Positions 22,593 through 35,200 of a DNA stretch of 64,000 bases are shown here, piece after piece (position 1 is the first letter of the stretch; each line of letters starts with the position of its first letter). The notes under the pieces are model-generated. The model was not told where the DNA came from. It was given only the letters and a program-made list of their open reading frames with translations, and searched no databases. The translations under genes and the position numbers were made by a program. Source of the DNA: Apostichopus japonicus (taxonomy: Eukaryota; Echinodermata; Holothuroidea; Aspidochirotida; Stichopodidae). The stretch is from NCBI RefSeq assembly GCF_037975245.1, contig NC_092565.1:13295499-13359498 (forward strand), read 5' to 3'.

Positions 22593-24672
22593 GTTAGCTG
22601 GCGATGTGCTCTATTTTCTTATCAGCAGTCACCTTCACCTATTTGAGAAAATCATAAATAAAAGGAATAAGTGAAGTATGATTAAGGCAAATGTAACACA
22701 CAGGCTACACCTCAAAGGGCACCAAAGTTTGCAAGAAGAAAGGTCCAGAAAATGTCTGGATTTTGTCAATTTGATTATGATGGCAAAATTCCACAAAAAA
22801 GTAAAGATTTACACGTTATCAGATTTAAAATGATGAAGATAACAAAAGTAGGCTGTATATTAAAACTGATGACCAGGTTACTGACTATAGTGTAAGTATA
22901 AGGTTTTAATACAAATTTAAAATTTGCTGATAGTCTTGATCATCTGAAAAGAAAAAAAACCCAACAAAGTTGATCGTCTGAGCATTTCGTGTATTAACCT
23001 ATATACACAGGCACTGTTGCATGTACCTGGCCTACAAACATAGGAAAAACATAGAATTGTCCATACTTTGAGAGGAGTGTAGGTCATTTCAAGTGTTATT
23101 ATGAACCTTAAGGTCATAGTGACACAACTTTGGCATTTGATTGTATAATGAGGAATGATTAGGACATGTAAAAACATTTATGATTATCTACTGGTTGTAA
23201 CCACACATAAAACACAACACCAATGTACTCTTAAATAATTCCACAGTTCACAAATGCTGTGTGATTTCATGGCAAATTTTTTATGGATTTTTTTCGGTTG
23301 CCCCTTGGACAAGAGGTCTTACGTTTGGTTGTTTGAATAGCTACTTGAGTTGTCTGAAAAAAGGAACTCACTATTGCCTAGGCTTAGTGAAACTCTCCTT
23401 TGGGTGGATCATAGGTCGAACAATATTTTTTATATTATGTAGGGTGATGCAAATTTCTCATGTTACGTTTTTGAGGAATTTGATTTAAACAACTAGTAAG
23501 TAGCCAGATGACCACCAAAGCTGATTTTGGCTGACAAAACAGAAATCTGATCATCTCGGAAACTGAATAAAAATAAAAATAATTGCCTAGAGGCCATTAA
23601 GGTCTTTAGTGCTTATAATATATGTGGCATGCTCGTGTGAGAATGATACCTTGCTAGATATGTAATTTACGATGCTACTTTTCTCATGTTATTATACTAT
23701 CATCTATTTCATGAGAGTGTCATTTTGAACCCAGCAGACTGTAGATAGCCTAGGCATGTAAAACTTACTTAGGCTATGTATTCCAAAATGACGACCAAAC
23801 ATGGCTAAAACAGATACCGAAATATAAAGAAAATCTATATTGTATTTTGTGCCACTGCCATGAAATATTTCACCCATACACAAGAATGATGTGGTAACTC
23901 ATGCCCAATGTTAGGAAAATATTAATTATTATGTCCTTAGGCTAAATATTTAATCTCATTCTGATGAATCATAACAAACCATGGCTGGAATCAGGAGAGC
24001 AAAATTATGATGAGAGACCATCATTACCATATCATTTAGAAGAACATTTGTACAATTCTCTTAGAATGGTGAAATTAGTGTTGGCTATACTACCCTATGC
24101 CAAATACAACACCATAGGAGAACCTAGGCCAGGTCTATCAAAGTTGGTATTACTGAGTATAGCCTATGCCTATAAGTTGTAAGTATAACATCGGTTAGGC
24201 TAAACTACAGGCTACAGCAGAGTCATATATGGCTCAGAACTACATTAGCTTAGCCTACACTACAGTAATTCTATCTTACTGTAGTAGGACTATGCGGTTA
24301 TGACATAATTTTTGATTGCCAGCCTAATACTAGGTGAGATCAGCATGGTCCATAAAACGAGTGTTATCAATAAAGACTTACAAACACTTTTCTATTCGAA
24401 TCAAGCCTTCAGAAAGAAAAATCTCTTCCCTATGTCGAATCTATTCTCAACTTCACATTCGGTGTTTGTGTTTATTTTGAACAACCACTGCACTGTCCAA
24501 ACCGTACCGTACACCGGTACATTGTCATTGTTGACTCATTGTGGGTGTCGACATTTTTTGCCCTTCCAAATTCAAATTTCCTAATGACACTTTCAGGATA
24601 AAAAGAATATTTGTAATTTTCGTGCTTATACTCTTTCCTTCTTATATTTAAAATATCATCTGCCATACTTAC

Positions 24673-24790
24673 TCAAATGGAACTTAATTTATAACTCTCT
24701 AAATCTTGAATTTCGACGTTACTCACGGGGAGGAAAACGGAACAGCTCTTACATTCCTGCAATACCGAATGAATATATCATAGCGTCAAA
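24673..24790 (-). other. Possible 5' noncoding exon of alpha-catenin
   Basis: Two good minus-strand donor sites lie here: GTAAGT immediately after 24673 and GTGAGT immediately after 24727. Either could be the end of a noncoding first exon splicing to 22638. This is inference from splice motifs and from the noncoding first exon common in this family; the transcription start is not visible. Confidence 0.3.
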
Positions 24791-25140
24791 CGGAACATAA
24801 TCAATGTATGGTACGCCATTTGAGAAAAAATCCCGTTGTGGGCAGGTGGGTTTCTTTTTCCGCTAAGGTATATTACCCTGACCACTTACAAAGCTTTTCA
24901 CTGGCAATAATCAACAGACGGCAAAGCCAAACCATCGCCTTTTCCCTTCTTCATTTGGTTGCACAAGTGATACAAGACAAAGCTACTTTAGTTTGCGATG
25001 TAAAATGAAGGCAAGCATTTCCATTTTGCCGTATAATATAGTGCCTTATACTCTACAAAAAAATACAAAAAAAAAAAGACACACATACATACAAATGCAA
25101 TCATATCTTCTATTTTTAAGCAGGATTTATTTATTATTAT

Positions 25141-25192
25141 TGATGAATAAATTTAACAGTTTAATCAAAATCAATACTAGTCCAGTCAGGTG
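25141..25192. repeat. 52-bp direct repeat, left copy
   Basis: Begins TGATGAATAAATTTAACAG and ends CCAGTCAGGTG. A second copy at 26065-26116 differs at two positions. The pair brackets the hAT-like MITE at a distance. Confidence 0.85.
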
Positions 25193-25216
25193 GGATTTCT
25201 TGCACACCATAAAGGG

Positions 25217-25887
25217 CAAGGGCGGCGGAACCGGGGGGGGGCACAGGGGGCACGTGCCCCCCCCACTTTTCCTCAGGTTAAAAATGTGCCCTTTTTCTAC
25301 ATAAAAATTCAGGTGTCTCAAGTTAGCAAGAGGCCAGGGAACCAGAATGAACACTCGGGAAGGGCCGTTTCCGGCCATCTGAGGGGTTTATAAAACCAAA
25401 AATTTTCTTGTACGCTCCGCGCCAACCGATGGTGGCGCTCCGCTCAGATAGTCGTGCATACAACGTTGCAAATCCTGGCTACGCCCCTGACTTTTAATGA
25501 ATTTCTGTGGGTCAAACTCAAAGCTATTTCGAATGGAAAAAAAATTGGTTAAGATATTAACAAGAAATAAACTCTAATTCGGAAGATTCCTTCATTAGCA
25601 ACTAGCATGATTTCACCTCATTTTGTCTCAAAAGAAAACTAGTTCCTTGTTTCCCAATTTGCACATTGGATATTGCAGTGCTAGTATGCATATTTTCCTT
25701 GAGGGGGGGGGGGGGGGGGGCGGGACGTTGATGGAGTGATGTGTATACGCAAATAAGTTAATACAATAAGAGTTATCAAGGGTACTAAATATAAGGCTGC
25801 ATCAGTCCAATCGAATTTCTGCAAAGTGCCCTTTGATGTCGGTGCCCCCCCCCCCCCCCCAGATTAAAAGTGCTTCCGCCGCCCTTG
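25217..25887. mobile_element. hAT-like non-autonomous element (MITE), 671 bp
   Basis: The ends are inverted copies of CAAGGGCGGCGGAA (14 perfect bases) and are flanked by an identical 8-bp direct repeat ATAAAGGG at 25209-25216 and 25888-25895. An 8-bp target duplication with CA-G-rich GGGCGG ends fits the hAT superfamily. It has no transposase frame. A second hAT-type end (CAGGGGCGTAGCCAGG on the minus strand, ending at 25489) lies inside, so it may be a nested or composite element. Confidence 0.85.
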
Positions 25888-26064
25888 ATAAAGGGGCTTG
25901 AATGGCTATACTTGTACTACACATCTACAGTATGAATATTTACAATATAACATGTATTCCGTCAAGGGAGTCATTACGGCTTGATTGTTTGAGGCAACTA
26001 TTGACTCGGGTATATATTTTGACCTGAATTTACTTCACTAATCTGTTGACTGAACTTGATTTAT

Positions 26065-26116
26065 TGATGAATAAATTTAACAGTTTAATCAAAATCAATA
26101 CTGCTCCAGTCAGGTG
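26065..26116. repeat. 52-bp direct repeat, right copy
   Basis: Partner of 25141-25192, same orientation, two mismatches near its 3' third. Confidence 0.85.
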
Positions 26117-29100
26117 ACTTGGATAATATCGTCGATAACTTGACTGAACTTGTGACTTCGTCGACCTCATTTTGATTCGACTTGTGGAGCTATTCAATGG
26201 AGACTATATTCACAACACTGACTTTCAGGCTGTATAATGTAACATCACACGTTTATTTCTTGTGTCAAAGCTTAAATCAATGCAAGTTATATATGATACC
26301 CTAGTCTTGGGATTTCTGAGGAAAAGTTATACAATGATATAACTTAATATGTATCGAGATCCCATTCATTTTGAGCAAATTGGCATTCGGCATTTCGAAG
26401 GAAGTAACCGTGGAGCCCATAACAACAACACTAAAGAAAACATGCGTTGGATATGTCTATCGTAAATACCAACTCGTGAACTTGAATTTCTGTCGAAAAA
26501 TGCCCTGTACGTCATTACACAACAAAACTGGTGACAATTTTGTAATATCTGTTGCTTGAAAACTTTCACAATCACACACGTAAACATAAAACAATTTTGG
26601 GTATTTCCTTTCAATATCTTGATAACGAAAACGCAGTGTACGGTTTCCACACTATATATAAACTATTCACCATTTCCTTTGATCAAGTGAACATCTTCAT
26701 ATCATTGGGTTGTATCATACCAGGGAGCTGCTACTCCAACCATGGAAGTATTACATTTCAATTCACAGGGTGAAAGTATAGTAAGCCCAATACAACGGTC
26801 TGAAAAGAACTCCTATTGTTCGCCTGCCACGAGTCAATGGCGACTAGTATATGATTTCATGTTTCACGTCAGCGCATTTAAATATTTACATATAGCTAGC
26901 CACACCTACTATTCGTACGTGAATCCCCTTCCAATGGTTAGCTTCCTATACCCCCCCCCCCCCCCGCTATATAGTCATACGCCGTACTTTATAATAGCCT
27001 ATACTGTTCATCAGCTCATGACGTTAACAATAACTGAAATAAAAATAAATAAAATCTTTTCTCCACCACTCCTCACAGGCAAGGTGAGATGGTAACAACA
27101 CTTAATGTTTTCCGGGGTCATCGCATTGAAATATGAAATAAGTGGCCACACCTTCAATACACTTTGAGAGTCCCCACCCACAATAGCTTCCTTTCAACCA
27201 CCCTAGGTTCATATACCGTACCGTCAGGTTGAGTACACTGTGTATATATAACTGTAACACTAGAAAGGTTTCACTCATCACCCCCCCCCCCCTTCACGTC
27301 ACTACCTCTCTCTCTCCATATATGGCATATCATGGACGATTCGTGTCGATATTGGGCACTCGGAGTGGGGGGGGGGGTGTGGTGGGGTATATTACAATTA
27401 TTGTGCCATTTGACCATTTCGTATTGATTGATTTTCATTGTATCCATGGTCATCTGTCGTTCATGTCGTCGTTCAGTAATTGTGTCCACCCTAACAATTT
27501 TTCGTTTTGTAGATGATGCGATGGCACAAATGGAACATTTGTCATCTCACAATATCGACTATTTTATATCCAAACTTTCTACTACATTTTCAAAATTACT
27601 ACTTTAAAATAAACATTTTGACATGCTCCTCAAATTTTCGATCTTGTTACTATACAGTTCGACTATTTTATCTGAAAATTTCGAAAGTTTGACCAACTTT
27701 ATGTCTAAATGTCCGAATTTCGAGAACAAAATATCGGAAATTCGTTGAATAATAAGATATTTACCCCCCTCCCCCTCCCCCTTCACTTCATTGCCTGGCC
27801 CTCTGTTTGTAGTAAACGAGTTGCAGAAGTACACTCCTGCACACCCCCATAAAACATTTTAAAGTGAGACGACAGGTCATGTGTTCCAGTACGACAATAT
27901 ACAGGAACGAACTTGGTTTAGCCTCAGAAACAACATTGAGGAGAAATAATGGACATTACTGAGTTTATATTGATTGAGTTAGTTGACGTACCATTTATAA
28001 CTTTGAAACTATCTTCTGTTAGCTTTATATGTTTGTATCCTCTTTTGGTTTTACAGAGGATAATTAATTAGGCTATTCTCCCGCTCGGTTTACTCAACTT
28101 TAATTTGAACTGAAGTAATCACTGCTAAGCAGAAATGTTCTTCAGAGATCATATCAATCTGGCACCAAGTACGGTCAGAACGGGAACATGGTTTTCAAGT
28201 CCCATGAAGAGTATAATAACAATGGAATAATTAACTGGTAAAATTTTGTGTTGCAGTTTTGAAGACTTTGAAAGTTAGCTGTTAAGAATTACTATGATTC
28301 TTGTGTACAAAAACTGTAATACATCTTTGGACTTTGGACTTTTGGACTTATAGCAATTTGATAATTTTGCATTGCATCTTGAGATGCGATACTGAAGAAA
28401 TTATTTCTTGATTATATGATTGTTATAACGACAAAGTCTTTGAAAATCACTGAATGCAACCTAAATCATATATACCTTCAAAGAGGCATCATAAATACAT
28501 CAGAGTTGTCATATTAATCATATAATTATAAAAACCTAATAATTGCAATTTCGATAGTCAAGCTTTAAAACAGCAACCCAAGATACTGCTTGGACAGGAA
28601 ATGTGAAGCGTTTTTGTTTTGTCATCGAAGTGGCCAGTCCACTTATGTAGGTAATGTGAACATAACAATGGTTTATCTAGAATGCAAAACCATTATTCCA
28701 TGGGAAAGAAAACATAATCTCTAGTCAACTAGAATTCAGCCGACAAGCATACTCTTTACCATTATTAGTCGACAAGTGTTTTCAGTTTGGCGGTCAATGT
28801 AACGGACCTTTGGACTACTTTCTCTGAGTAAAAAGTATAGTGTGCCACCCGTGATAATATAAAAGTGACCGATATGTGACCAAACACGTTCTAGGACTGG
28901 CGCCATGAGCTGCCGCCTGGTTCCAACAGTCAGAAAATAATATCTACGCTGGCGCAGTCTCAGTACTTACGTACCTGTAGTAATCTTTCATTGTACTGAT
29001 ATTGACATGAACGAGACCGAACAGTAACTGTATGCGGTTGATAAATTATTCGCACATTGGCTTACTATACTGCACTGTGCCAAGGATAATTCACCTGTGC

Positions 29101-29223
29101 ATAGACCACAAGTAAGATTTGCTCGCAACTTTTGGATCTCCAGCACGAAACCTTTGCGAATTGTCATATGATAATATGATTGATTTATTCAGGTGTAGCT
29201 TTTAACAGATATCACATATCAAC

Positions 29224-29257
29224 ATGGATGACACAAAAATACAAGCAGACTTACCAG
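29224..29257 (+). CDS. ADISSP: ADISSP-family coding exon 1 (start)
   Basis: Encodes MDDTKIQADLP plus one base. The start has an ideal context (CAACATGG), the donor is CAG|GTAGGC, and phase 1 matches the acceptor TTCCTCCTACAG at 39310, completing an Ala codon and running on as TPTKERRRSR. An alternative is initiation at ATG 39280 in an unspliced or differently spliced exon 2. Confidence 0.62.
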
Positions 29258-32200
29258 GTAGGCGTTTGTTATTTGATAATATTTAATATATTAAGAACAT
29301 CTAACTTTACTTGTATTATACTATTGTATAGGATACAATACTAGTCTAGAGTAGCCTCTAAGTTTTACCCAAAATAACGTTAGGCTACTTTGTAAGATTG
29401 AAAGCGATCACAGTGGTATATTACTGTCTGTAATAATAATATTTCTTAGTGCTGGTACAGTAACTTTAATTATTGTGTAAACCTGTCAAGGCTTTACGTT
29501 GGTAATTGAAGACATCATTACTTGCTTGGAAGTTGGATCAGATGTAAGTTGTAACCTAAAAGAAAGTTAGATTACAGTGGGACAAGTTCAACTGAGAACT
29601 TAAGCCTGGGACACTTAGAAGTTAGATATATGCTATATCCTAGTAGTATATATATGCTAAATTCTGATTGCTTTTTCTGTCAAACTTGCATTCAGTGAAT
29701 CAAAAATAAATATGTCTCTACCATGTTGTACAAACATATATATGAGAAATAAATTTGAAATTGATATATCAAGCAACACCTGTAGGCTTAGCTAGAGTTG
29801 AAAAGAAGAATATAAAAAAGTTTAGAGGATACAGACAGTTAAAACTGCTCACCAGTGTTCAAATGCATCTAGGCATAAAACTGCTTGCAGTTGCAGTTTT
29901 AAAGTGAAGTAAGATTGGTTACTTTTATAAGACAATAGTCCTTATCACTTGATAAAAAAAGAAACTCTTCCATGGCTAGCGATTGTCTATATCTGCTCTG
30001 TGATTTCCTTTTTAGAAATTAGCCAAAACTGTTTAGTTTCCCAGGGTTTAAATAGTTTTTAGATAGGAAATGCCTAATTTGATACTTGTACACCATTTTA
30101 AATAGTCTGCAATTAAACGCAGGATTCATTTTGCTGTCAAGTGTTCTGTATAATTCAGTAAAAATTGACACAGTTTACGAAGCATCTGTACTTCGACCAT
30201 ATTAATTCATTTACTAAAAGCAAGATAAAGGATTCATGATGAAAATGAAAACGTGAAGTTTCAGCCAATAAATAGAAGTAATTCAGGGAATAATTAAGTG
30301 CTTAAATATCAGTATGAGGTTTATTAATTTTTGCTTTTTAAACATAAAATAAAGGAAATGATTTGGTGTTATACATAACATGTACAAGCTGCTACAGTAT
30401 ACATAAATGTATATTTGTGAAGTAGGTTTGCCCATTTTGTTTCACATTATGCTATGCAATATCTGTGTAAGTATACCCTTAGTTCCAATTGGCATTGTGT
30501 CTTTGAACATTTTTTTGTTTTTGATTTTGATACTTGTTCCCTACTGTACAGCTCCAAATCTATCCACAAAGTGTATACATATGAGGTCAAGCAGTTAAAT
30601 AAGTTATCATATCCTTATCCTAAACTTATGTAAAAGAAAACATTGGTACCTTCACTGTCAAAATTATATTTTACAATATCCTAGTTATAGTGGTACACTT
30701 ACAGGTAGCTAGAACATGTCTACTTTTACACAGGGTACCAACATCGTCCCCAAGGCCTACAAATGCTGAATCTGCCACAACATCTCCATATTTAGGAGTG
30801 TTAGCTCAGTGGTTAACGCCGGTGCCTTTCAATCATAAGGTCTCCGTTTTGAGTCACTTCCAGATTAATGTATATATGTCGTCCAGTTACAGAGTTGTTG
30901 ACAATTGGCAATTCATAATCATGGACGTTAAATATGAATGTAAGAGACTGACTTCGGTCAGCTTGTGGCTTTGATAAGCCAATGATGGCTCCTGCTTGCA
31001 GGATCTAAAATACAAATAAATACATTTACAATAGAAGCTATGCACATGGAAATTCAAACTACTAAGTGATATATTATGCTGATATTAGTCCTGCTGGTAC
31101 TTTATGTTAGTTAATAAATATAGGTGGAGGCGAGAGAGAGAGAGAGAGAGGGGGGGGGGGGTGTTTACTGGACAAACAGGCAGATTGTCAACTTTTGGAT
31201 CAAGTCTCATTCAGATGCTATTTCCCACCTGGGTACCATTAGCACTGGTGATTAGGACTAACAGCTAAAGTTATGACCTAGGTTTCTCATTAGAATTCTG
31301 TCATATTGTTAGAGATTAGGATTTCCAGAGCATACCAGAGCCCCATACCTCATATATGAACCTAGTCCTAACCACCAGTACCAGCACACCACAAATTATA
31401 ATAAGCTAAGTAGAGAATCAAGTAAGTAGTTTTCCTGTAAACCATATTTAAAAAACAAAACCACAAATTCTAATTCCAAATCCCATCCCATCCAAATCCC
31501 ACAAACTGAGTACACAAGTTGTTAACAAGCCCATTCCTGTTATGTGGCATTCTAATTATGAGGAGGAAATATACAAATACTATTGCAGAAAATTTCCTCT
31601 TTGATGTTTGTAATGTTTTCCTTCGTCAGGAAGCGTTTAATTATTCCACCTAATTGTTGAACTTAAAAGATAATCATGCTGTTCATGGAGAAGAAGAAAC
31701 GACTTCTGATGTGTTACATAATATAAACATGATTATTCCTGTTCGTTATCAATTTTTAAGTGAATGAAAAGCAGAAAATTGATTGGGAAATTTTCGACAA
31801 TGGAAAAGAACAAAGAAATTTAGGGCTAGAAAGAGATTCGAACCAGTGACCTCTTGGTTACAACCCCAGCACTCTACCAACTGAATTCTACCAAATGAGC
31901 TTGTAACCCAGAAACCACTGGTGCAAATCCCCTTCTAGCCATAATTTGTTTTTCTCTTTTCCATTTAATAATGTTAAAAGTAAATGATGTTTTGATTCTA
32001 AACAAAAACAAATGCAGAGAGTTTATCTCTTGCGGCTCTTTCGCCCCCACTGCCCTTTGTACTGTCTAATCTTGTTGACTATTAAAAATTAAGTTGTTTG
32101 TGGGTTCATCTGTCTGTTGTAGTATGCCCTTAGTCTGTTTTTGCCACAGTACGCCTTTGAAGAAATTCCTGCTAGGATTGAAATGTCACGCCATATATAC

Positions 32201-35200
32201 ACGACTTTGTCAGAACGATACAAGAATTTGTGTAACAAATAACAACTCAAAGGGAAAACAGCAAACATGACATTTATTCTCTAATTGGCCCAATTCTCTA
32301 AATCTCATTTTTGTGAGTCCACAGAGGGTTTATCTAATGTCTTGATCAGAAATTTAAATTGAAGCTAATAGAACGTTATAAACTCAAGTTTCAAAACCTA
32401 CATTTGTGATAATTTTAGCTGTGCATGGGGCAAAATGGGATTGACAAGCATTACAGTACCTATGGTGTAGTGGTTATGCGAGAGTAGTATGAGAAGGGTC
32501 AAAGTCAATAGCCCATTTTCAGGTCTTTCACTGAACAGATATTGAAAATGTATGTTTGTGTTATTTTTAGTTCTTGAATTATTAGACATTCACTATAAAA
32601 AACGAGATATAAAATTATACAGTATCATAAAATAGTAACCAAATTGGAAATTCATAGCAGAACGAATTTTAACTTGTGACATATGAAGATTGTCCACAAC
32701 CAGAATTGATTAATTTTAATTAAGTAGTTTTCTCTTAACTGACACCTCAATTTTGTAGTTCTTGTCAGAATTATTATATGTAGAATTGAACAACCAGTGC
32801 AAATGCACCAACTTTCAGAAATGCTTGGTAAGTCACCTTGTGAGACTAGGAGTTCCATTTCCAATGACAAGTGTAAGTTGAAATAGACATTTTGAATCCT
32901 AATAGTATACAGATCAGAAGGGTAATGTGCCAAGCGTAACAAGTGGGTGCACATGTCATACATAAAGTATGCTCAACCCAGTCATCATATCATATGATAC
33001 CTAGAAGGATCAGAAATTTGAGTGAGAAATTTGGAGCTTATATAAAAGTGGACAGGATGTAGAAAAAGTACAAGGATAGAATTGTTGCTTTCCAACTAGT
33101 TAAAATGATCGTAAAGTCTTTAAAACTAGCTTGAATGGTGTAATAATATTTTTTTGACAAGTTCCATAAATTGACATGTCATTCATTGTATACATTTTAG
33201 AAATATACAGAAAATGTCATTTCTGTGATAGAATTTGGATGCCCCGCCCACATTTGCCTCTTGCATATTCAGAGTTGCTAGAAGAGGCACTACTGTACCA
33301 GTTACTACATACACTACTGTACAAGTGAAGGAAAACAAAATATTCACAGTCAAGTATGCGACAAGATCATTTTGTAGTTAAATACTTTAAATAATTAAGG
33401 TACTTGTACACATTTATACAAATCACTGATATTAATATTAATGAGTGGGCGGAGCCAAGTGTGGCAGGTTGCACTATTAAATCTATGCAGCTATGCAATA
33501 GCAGTTTGGAAGGACTATGGTTAAAATGATTATGAGTGCTTACACTGTAGACTTCAATATATAAATATTTCCATACCAGTATATTATCATGTAATTGGTA
33601 GAATTAGATCCTTAAGCATAAAATGTAATCCAGCTGTGAATTTAGGTAAATAATAAAGAATTTAATTAGGTAATACTGTACATTTGATAGAAGACAGTAG
33701 ATATACATGATGCTTGTTACAAGCTATATTATGTGTGCTATTTGATCATAATAGTCATTTTTGTTGTCTTGTGGGAATGTGTAAAGCTGGGGTAGTTGGT
33801 GGGTGGGGGTGGAAATAGGCTGAGAATAGGGTGTAATAGCACCCTAGCAATGATGGTGTAAATTAAGTTTGATTTCCATGCTTGCTGTCATTTACTTTGT
33901 GGTAATGGTTTGACTTATTTATTCAATGCATCATCGTGCACAACATTACTTATGATCAGAGGTATGACATGTATGGGGAGGGGGTGGGGGAGGAGGGAGG
34001 GGGAGGATGGCAGAGGAGACTGGAGATTATTGCCCATTGATTTGTCAATGTATTCATTAACTACTTTGAAAACTTGTTGTACTTTTAAAATTTCATAACT
34101 GATGTTTATCTTTTGCTTACTGTATGTTTAAATTTTTAGTTGGACTAGAAAATTTTAATAGGATGTGTGGATAGAGAGATGACAGATTTGCCTTGGGTAC
34201 ATCAAACAGAATTTCCAACTTCTATTGCATCTATTACTTCCTTGTAAACAGCCGTTAATGTTCCATTTTGCTCTGAGAATGCAGCAAAAAAAAGTCATAT
34301 AGATTCTATAATGTGCCAACAAATCTATCATTACAGTACTTTATGTATGTAGGAGATTTTATTCGAAATCAATACATCAGGCTTCTTTCTGTCTGTGGTT
34401 CGTTCAACTTTGTCTAGATAGTTGAGACTGTGGGCGTATTGTACCGTAGAATAGTAAGGTAGAGATGATTGTATTCGCAAGCTATGAGTTGTGCTTCAAG
34501 GCAGGCAAACCACAGCTTCCATGAAAATGTGAACCGGCATAAAAGAAATCCTTCTTCCTCTGGCTTTTAAAAGCAATCTTATCCAAAAAGCTTCTTACGT
34601 TCGTGCAAAAAAGAATCTCTCTGTCAGTCTGAGGTTCCCTCTCAAGGCATGGCATAAGACCAGAAATAATTTCTTCATCACTTACTTTGCGAAATGTTCT
34701 TATAACCTTGGGGATTTAAGTATTAAAAGAAATCTTTACAAAAGTAGAGAATATTCAGGAAAAGCTGTGATATTATACTATAAACACTTCTGATATAAAC
34801 ATATATTTCCTATTAAAAGTGCCTTTTAAAATTCTCTAGTAACCAAATGTGCTTGAATTCCAGCTCATCCTTATGATGATCATTTCAGTTTGTAGTGAAA
34901 TATGGATCTGTGAATCCAAGAGGTAAATATGTTGTTTTAACATACTAAAGTTCAATGTTATACATACATGTATGTTAGTGAAATACATGGCTGATAGTAT
35001 ATTGAATGCAGATTTATAGGTGATCTGGTCAAACAAAATTATTTATCATAATTTGTATTATATTATACATAGCAGTGTATAAATTTAAGAAATTTGAAGT
35101 GGTTGTCCCCAGGACAACCAGCTCACCAATTTATGGTTGTCCTGCTGAAATTTTGGTCGTCCTGTTAAGCTATAGTAATTTATCTTCAGAAAAAAAAATC

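Larger units (their letters stand above)
24791..29160. other. Divergent intergenic region
   Basis: This separates the presumed starts of alpha-catenin and the ADISSP-family gene. It has no recognisable coding sequence. It contains a hAT-like MITE, a 52-bp repeat pair, poly-C/G tracts near 26950-26965, 27281-27292 and 27367-27377, and AT-rich DNA. A TATA-like TAATATAAAAG near 28856 could belong to the plus-strand gene but is not distinctive. Confidence 0.5.

Noticed and set aside
24472-24666. Minus-strand open frame starting MADDILNIRRKE just below the GTAAGT donor at 24673
   Set aside because: No recognisable domain; the sequence lies in the presumed first intron of alpha-catenin and the frame is short.
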